NCBI RefSeq assembly: GCF_003967355.1
Contig: NZ_BIFH01000014.1
Span: 701,334 to 765,333 of the forward strand
Length of the DNA: 64,000 nt
Reading direction: 5' to 3'
From: Embleya hyalina
GTDB taxonomy: Bacteria > Actinomycetota > Actinomycetes > Streptomycetales > Streptomycetaceae
Shown: positions 60,201 to 64,000 of the stretch, one piece after another
How positions within the stretch are numbered: position 1 is the first letter of the stretch
Layout: every line of letters begins with the position of its first letter
The notes under the pieces: generated by a model
Seen by the model: the letters and a program-made list of their open reading frames with translations, nothing else
The model's database searches: none
What the model was told of the DNA's origin: nothing
Program-made: the position numbers and the translations under genes

Positions 60201-62451
60201 GGTACCCGTCGAACAGCCGCCCGCGACGGCCCCCGAGCCCGTCGCGGAGCCGGCCGAGGCCGAATCCGGCGCCGGCGTCACGCCGGCGGTTCCCCGTACG
60301 TCCGACGAAGGCTCCGCCATGCACGGCCCCCAGGTCACCCCCACCGCCGACGCCGACCGGCAGCCGCAACCCGCGGCCGCCGCCGGGACCGGCGAGATCC
60401 CCAGGATTCCGCCGCCGCCGGCCGAGCCCGTCGGCGTGGTCGAGGCGACCCCGCAGCCGGATGCGGCGGGCGGGGCCGAGGGCACGCCGGAGCCGGCGAC
60501 CGCGGGCGCGCAGGCGTCGGCGACGGCCGAGACCGTGCTGCTGCCCACCACTGCCGCGGAGCCGGCGACCGCCCAGGCGGCGCAGCCGGCCGAGCCGGTG
60601 CCGGCGCGGGCCGCGGCGACCCCGGTGGCGGCCGAGGTCGCCGAGGGCGCGGAGGGTGCCGAGGGCGCGGAGGCGGAGGTCGCCGAGGAGGAGGTGCCCG
60701 AGGTCGATCGTGGCCCCGCCGCCCCCGGCTACGACGACGCGGCGCGCGAGGCGGTGCACCGCGTCATGCGCGAGCGGCGCGACGTGCGGGCCGGGTTCCG
60801 GCCCGACCCGGTGCCGGACGACGTGCTGGTCCGGGTCCTCGAGGCGGCGCACGCGGCGCCCAGCGTGGGCTATTCGCAGCCGTGGGACTTCGTGGTGATC
60901 CGTTCCGAGGAGACCCGGGTCACCGTCCAGGAACTGGCCCAGCGCCAGCGGGAGGCGTACGCCACCTCGCTGCCCAAGGCCCGGGCCAAGCAGTTCCTGG
61001 AGATCAAGGTCGAGGCGATCCTGGAGACGCCGGTCAACATCGTGGTGACCGTGGACGCCACGCGTGGCGGTCGGCACACCCTCGGCCGGCACACCCAGCC
61101 GCAGATGGGCCCCTACTCCAGCGCGCTCGCGGTGGAGAACCTGTGGCTCGCCGCCCGGGCCGAGGGCCTGGGCGTCGGCTGGGTGAGCTTCTTCGACGAG
61201 CGCGAGTTGGCCACGGCGCTCGGGCTGCCGGAGCACATCGACGTGGTGGCGTACCTGTGCGTCGGCTACGTGGACGCCTTCCCCGACGAGCCGGAGCTGG
61301 CCACCTCGGGCTGGGCCAGGGCCCGGCCGCTGTCGTGGGTGGTGCACGAGGAGACCTACGGTCGGCGCGGCCTGCCCGGCGAGGAGCCGGTCAGCCTGCT
61401 CGACGAGACGCTCCAGTCGGTGCGTCCGCTCGACGCCAAGGCGCTCGGCGCGGCGTGGGAGCACCAGCGGAACATGACCAAGCCGCCGGGCTCGCTGGGC
61501 ATCCTGGAGACGATCGGCGCGCAGCTGTCCGGGCTGGCCCGGACGTTCCCGCCGCCGATCCCGGAGCCCGCGGCCGTCGCGGTGTTCGCCGGCGACCACG
61601 GGGTGCACGCGCAGGGCGTGTCGCCGTGGCCGCAGGAGGTCACCGCGCAGATGGTGGGCAACTTCCTCGCGGGCGGCGCGGTGGTCAACGCGTTCGCCAA
61701 GCAGATCGGTGTCGAGGTGTGCGTCGTCGACGTCGGCGTCGCCACCGAACTGCCGGACGCCACCGGACTGCTCCCGCGCCGGATCCGGCCGGGCACCGCC
61801 GACATGACCCAGGGCCCCGCGATGACCCGCGAGGAGGCGATCGCCGCCATCGAGGTCGGCATCGAAACCGCGCGGGACCTGGTCACCGCGGGCAACCGGG
61901 GTCTGCTCACCGGCGACATGGGGATCGCGAACACGACCGCCTCCGCCGCGCTGATCTCGGTGTTCACCGGGGCCGACGTGGCCGAGGTGACGGGTCGCGG
62001 CACCGGGATCGACGACGCCACGCACCGGCGCAAGATCGAGGTGGTCAGGGCGGCGCTCGCGCGGCACGAACCCGACCCCGGTGACCCGATCGGCGTACTG
62101 GCCGCGATCGGCGGCCTGGAGCACGCGGCGATCGCCGGCTACATCATCGGCGCGGCGGCCCTGCGCGTCCCGGTCGTGCTCGACGGCGTGATCGCCGGCG
62201 CGGCGGCGCTGGTCGCGCAGGCGATCGCGCCGGAGGCGGTGCAGGCATGCGTCGCCGGGCACCGGTCGGCCGAGCCGGGGCACGCGGCGGCGTTGGCGAA
62301 GTTGTCGCTGCGTCCGCTGGTCGAGTTGGAGATGCGGCTCGGCGAGGGTACCGGCGCGGTGTTGGCCCTGCCGCTGGTGCAGAGCGCGGTGCGCGTACTG
62401 CACGATGTGGCCACGTTCGACTCGGCGGGAGTCAGCGGCAAGACCGACTGA
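57202..62451 (+). CDS. cobT: BluB-CobT fusion with very long Pro/Ala-rich N-terminal region
   Basis: A 1,749-residue protein. Residues 1-1170 are low complexity: Ala, Pro, Val, Glu and Gly in loose repeats (such as APDAIASVPAEGAPAV), with no predicted fold and almost no Cys or Trp. Residues about 1175-1387 are BluB (RRDVRAGFRPDPVPDDVLVR, EAAHAAPSVGYSQPWDFVVI), the flavin-destroying enzyme that makes 5,6-dimethylbenzimidazole. Residues about 1397-1749 are CobT (NMTKPPGSLGILE, VFAGDHGVHAQGVSPWPQEV, GDMGIANTTASAAL), with the catalytic glutamate in RLGEGTGAVLALPLVQSA. CobT activates that base to its ribotide for the lower ligand, so the fusion joins consecutive steps. The start at ATG 57202 overlaps the cobC stop. 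The frame stays open with strong third-position G/C throughout. Confidence 0.9.
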   Translation: MSEADERRPAGEGVGPAPAGHAAGTGPVGEPAGPYPYDDLDDEDSLLMPGPQAGWADPNVPTAPGMSLADRMVAAGEDASGQVPVPPVEQTYDAVPGPQSGMFAAMIIDEPELPETYVEPAAPMTAGQIPYPPGPMTPHQEVPQPVQGFGAGAYEPAQGVAQPYPVPAQAPGGAVPGTAEAASGGPGAGAPVPVPPQAVPMVPPPLAPQFVPPGAVVGEYAPASGPAAGAVPVGPGVVGGAVGQAPGGAPVGASGNAEAVPAVSGGRLRQRVRAAQSVEQVPGQPETVQVPAAPDRPQAQPVVQAQVPEQPVGGTPVDTPPFPVAAAVPQRTTLPPRRQRRVGRGPVPQQTGPHSGAHPVGDAVNTGIPAQVPAAQTPLAVPVVPPPVAPRQAASAGAPSVEQGVPVPAEGAVASAAPVEQVEQAVPVESVPPVAPAAPVQGVTAPAIPQPLPGVPTQAAPPRFVQAAPDAVASALAEGAPAVPPTPTPAPDAIASVPAEGAPAVALTPTAEPVPASAPTPTPDAGVAAPAVASPPAGVESPAPEQAPVAQPPAPVVPEGTGGRRRRPERAAEAAEQGATPAATPIGPVAPPEPAAANEVAEAAVAAAPSPAAQPVPAPAGPVATPAEAAAETVVLPAGGVVGEQPAAPVRVPAQESSPAVVPAPDAPAPVEQPVESATVVAEAPVAENVPASDVGREAPVAVPAARAPVESAAPAGPVAEASVDAPSAPVVAAAAPDARVVAAADAPVAVAAAPDAQAAPADVAAAAGVRAVPDSGAVATVPAGSDAQAVPVAGAPADVPVPAPVAEAEAAEAAAGVSAVTQAGPEGAEAAAEPAAEGVPADAVAAPVVRAPVGAEGAGAPVAAAGSEAGAVAGAVSEAAPGGADAAQAAPAPEAPASVPVGSDAPAPAPAANVPDVPDVQAASAVGPEASGALASAPDVPGGDGAVAPVAASVPADAAGADVPAAASGPVEVPAAGVAPVREAGPTTRAIAAELLAEEVPVEQPPATAPEPVAEPAEAESGAGVTPAVPRTSDEGSAMHGPQVTPTADADRQPQPAAAAGTGEIPRIPPPPAEPVGVVEATPQPDAAGGAEGTPEPATAGAQASATAETVLLPTTAAEPATAQAAQPAEPVPARAAATPVAAEVAEGAEGAEGAEAEVAEEEVPEVDRGPAAPGYDDAAREAVHRVMRERRDVRAGFRPDPVPDDVLVRVLEAAHAAPSVGYSQPWDFVVIRSEETRVTVQELAQRQREAYATSLPKARAKQFLEIKVEAILETPVNIVVTVDATRGGRHTLGRHTQPQMGPYSSALAVENLWLAARAEGLGVGWVSFFDERELATALGLPEHIDVVAYLCVGYVDAFPDEPELATSGWARARPLSWVVHEETYGRRGLPGEEPVSLLDETLQSVRPLDAKALGAAWEHQRNMTKPPGSLGILETIGAQLSGLARTFPPPIPEPAAVAVFAGDHGVHAQGVSPWPQEVTAQMVGNFLAGGAVVNAFAKQIGVEVCVVDVGVATELPDATGLLPRRIRPGTADMTQGPAMTREEAIAAIEVGIETARDLVTAGNRGLLTGDMGIANTTASAALISVFTGADVAEVTGRGTGIDDATHRRKIEVVRAALARHEPDPGDPIGVLAAIGGLEHAAIAGYIIGAAALRVPVVLDGVIAGAAALVAQAIAPEAVQACVAGHRSAEPGHAAALAKLSLRPLVELEMRLGEGTGAVLALPLVQSAVRVLHDVATFDSAGVSGKTD

Positions 62452-62507
62452 TATCGACTGATACCGACTGGTTCGGCTATTTTTCGAGTCCGCCCGCAGC
62501 AGCAGAG

Positions 62508-62546
62508 GGGCACCTCGGCCACGATGGAGTGGCAGAGGTGCCCTTT
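62508..62546 (+). terminator. terminator hairpin after bluB-cobT
   Basis: GGGCACCTC (62508-62516) pairs with GAGGTGCCC (62535-62543). Inside, GCCAC pairs with GTGGC around a 6-base loop, with one mismatch between the two stems. TTT follows. It starts 57 bases after the stop codon. Confidence 0.8.
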
Positions 62547-62678
62547 CCGCGCGGTGAAACGCGGTGACCGGGAGCGGCCGGCCGGTTCCGGCCGGTTCCC
62601 GGGACACCGCGGAGCACCACAGACCCACCGAGCACCGCGTATGCGGAGCGCCCCGCCCCACCCGGAAAAGTGAGAACG

Positions 62679-63902
62679 ATGTCCCGACTTCCTGGTCCCC
62701 CCGCCTACCCCGCCGGCCTGCGCCTCGAGGGCCGGCGTGTCGTCGTGGTCGGCGCCGGTACGGTCGCCCAGCGTCGCCTGCCCGCGCTGCTCGACGCCGG
62801 CGCGGACGTGCTCGTGGTCGCCCCCGAGGCGACGCCCGCGGTCGAGGGCATGGCGAGCGGCGGCGAACTGCGCTGGGCCCGGCGGGCCTATGCGCCGGGC
62901 GATCTGGACGGGGCGTGGTACGCGCTGGCCGCGACCGATGTCGCCGAGGTCAACGAGGCGGTGGCGGCCGACGCCGAGGCGCGGCGGGTGTTCTGCGTGC
63001 GCTGCGACGACGCCTCGCAGGCCAGCGCCTGGACGCCGGCCAGCGGGCGACACGACGGGCTGACCGTGGCGGTGTTGGCGGGGGGCGACCCGCGGCGGGC
63101 GGCGGGGGTGCGGGATCGCATCGTCGAGGGTCTGCACGACGGGTCGCTGGCCGCGCGCAAGGAGCGTCCGAACGGGGTGCTGCCGGGGGTGGCGCTGGTC
63201 GGCGGCGGTCCGGGCGATCCGGACCTGATCACCGTGCGCGGGCGGCGACTGCTGGCGGAGGCCGACGTGGTGATCGCGGACCGGCTCGGGCCGCGGGCGC
63301 TGCTCGGCGAGTTGCCGCCGCATGTCGAGGTGGTCGACGCGGCGAAGATCCCGTACGGGCGGGCGATGGCCCAGGAGGCGATCAACGACGCGATGATCAC
63401 GCACGCGAAGGCGGGGCGCTTCGTGGTGCGGCTCAAGGGCGGCGACAACTATGTCTTCGGGCGGGGCTTCGAGGAGGCGCTGGCCTGCGCGGAGGCGGGT
63501 GTGCCGTGTCAGGTGGTGCCGGGGATCACCAGTGCGATCTCGGTGCCGGCGATAGCCGGCATCCCGGTCACCCACCGGGGTGTGGCGCACGAGTTCGCGG
63601 TCGTGTCGGGGCACGTCGCGCCGGAGGACCCTCGGTCGCTGGTGGACTGGGCGGCGTTGGCGCGGCTGCGCGGGACGCTGGTGTTGCTGATGGCGGTGGA
63701 GCGGCTGGGGCCGATCACGGCGGCGCTGGTGGCGCACGGCCGAGCGGGTACGACTCCCGTCGCGGTGATCCAGGAGGGCACGATGGCCACGCAGCGGGTC
63801 CTGCGCACGTCGCTGGGCGCGGCGGCGGCGGACGTGGTCGCGGCGGGGATCCGCCCGCCGGCGATCGTGGTCATCGGCGACGTGGTCGCGCTCACACGCT
63901 AG
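62679..63902 (+). CDS. cysG: precorrin-2 dehydrogenase / uroporphyrinogen-III C-methyltransferase
   Basis: A 407-residue bifunctional enzyme. The N-terminal NAD-binding domain (RRVVVVGAGTVAQRRLPALL) oxidises precorrin-2. The C-terminal SUMT domain from about residue 167 (VALVGGGPGDPDLITVRG, VRLKGGDNYVFGRGFEE, VVPGITSAISVPAIAGIPVT) methylates uroporphyrinogen III at C2 and C7. The middle dimerisation region of enterobacterial CysG is shortened. It can feed both sirohaem and cobalamin synthesis; the B12 neighbours favour the latter. It has its own transcription unit after a terminator. Start ATG 62679, with GTG 62670 in frame as an alternative. Confidence 0.92.
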   Translation: MSRLPGPPAYPAGLRLEGRRVVVVGAGTVAQRRLPALLDAGADVLVVAPEATPAVEGMASGGELRWARRAYAPGDLDGAWYALAATDVAEVNEAVAADAEARRVFCVRCDDASQASAWTPASGRHDGLTVAVLAGGDPRRAAGVRDRIVEGLHDGSLAARKERPNGVLPGVALVGGGPGDPDLITVRGRRLLAEADVVIADRLGPRALLGELPPHVEVVDAAKIPYGRAMAQEAINDAMITHAKAGRFVVRLKGGDNYVFGRGFEEALACAEAGVPCQVVPGITSAISVPAIAGIPVTHRGVAHEFAVVSGHVAPEDPRSLVDWAALARLRGTLVLLMAVERLGPITAALVAHGRAGTTPVAVIQEGTMATQRVLRTSLGAAAADVVAAGIRPPAIVVIGDVVALTR

Positions 63903-63947
63903 CGCCTGGCCTCGGGGCGGTTGGCCTCGTCCGGGCGTGGTCGGCCG

Positions 63948-63972
63948 GTCCTCACGCGCGCCGGACGGGCTG
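63948..63972 (+). repeat. single CGCCGGACGGGCTG element
   Basis: GTCCTCACGCG then CGCCGGACGGGCTG, a copy with two extra bases compared with the other 13 in this window. It lies 46 bases after the cysG stop, again just downstream of a gene. Confidence 0.8.
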
Positions 63973-64000
63973 GGGCGGTCTCGCGTCGAGTGGTCGCGGC

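Noticed and set aside
57085..62661. An open frame of 1,858 codons on the minus strand
   Set aside because: It is the antisense shadow of bluB-cobT. Its product is Arg/His/Gly-rich with no domain, and the + strand frame contains recognisable BluB and CobT.

Overview
The window is chromosomal DNA from a very GC-rich actinobacterium, most likely a member of the Streptomycetaceae (Streptomyces, Embleya or Kitasatospora-like). The evidence is codon use with almost all third positions G or C, the actinobacterial block pafB-pafC-tatA-tatC-helY, the order infC-rpmI-rplT-tsnR-kinase-pheS-pheT followed by argCJBDR and argGH, and a short 'CGCCGGACGGGCTG' repeat that I recall as common between Streptomyces genes. 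Genus is an inference. I see no rRNA, tRNA, CRISPR array, phage or insertion sequence.

Layout. 1-7349: end of pafB, then pafC (transcription factor pair), two small proteins, tatA and tatC (twin-arginine export), a lipid/diacylglycerol kinase and the Ski2-like helicase helY. 7472-16314: amidase; a sigma factor fused to a zinc-finger/membrane module; a degenerate GGDEF-like protein with a perfect CRP-type palindrome upstream; 5'-3' exonuclease; STAS protein; PLP alanine-racemase-fold enzyme; a fused biotin-enzyme carboxyltransferase. 16315-17332 is a 1-kb non-coding, repeat-rich gap. 17333-26296: SseB-like and DUF1844 proteins, then the translation block: infC with a non-canonical ATC start behind an attenuator-like leader, rpmI, rplT, tsnR-type methyltransferase, a soluble PAS kinase, pheS and pheT. 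26387-33479: three paralogous GT-C membrane proteins resembling mycobacterial arabinofuranosyltransferase AftB, interrupted by a short-chain dehydrogenase and a 0.6-kb array of 67-bp repeats. 33691-41480: the arginine regulon, with two ARG-like boxes on the argC promoter. 41719-45337: a tightly overlapping hydrolase / wax-ester-synthase-like / dehydrogenase operon. 45659-49149: an acetyltransferase, then the methionine transporter metNIQ preceded by a leaderless Cys/Met-rich upstream ORF. 49227-63902: a cobalamin riboswitch and B12 genes (chelatase subunit, cobO, cobB, cobL, cobE/cbiG-C, a small unknown ORF, cobC, a giant BluB-CobT fusion, cysG).

How the genes work together. The arginine genes convert N-acetylglutamate to arginine under ArgR. 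The B12 genes cover uroporphyrinogen methylation, parts of the corrin ring, amidation, adenosylation, the aminopropanol arm precursor and the lower ligand; the remaining steps must be encoded elsewhere. Many genes overlap by four bases (ATGA, GTGA or TTGA), so translational coupling is common. Several others begin six bases after a TANNNT -10 box and are probably leaderless.

The points most worth a second look are the Cys/Met-rich leaderless ORF before metNIQ, the AftB-like gene triplet in a group not known for arabinogalactan, the roughly 1,170-residue Pro/Ala-rich extension on BluB-CobT, and the infC leader with its ATC start.
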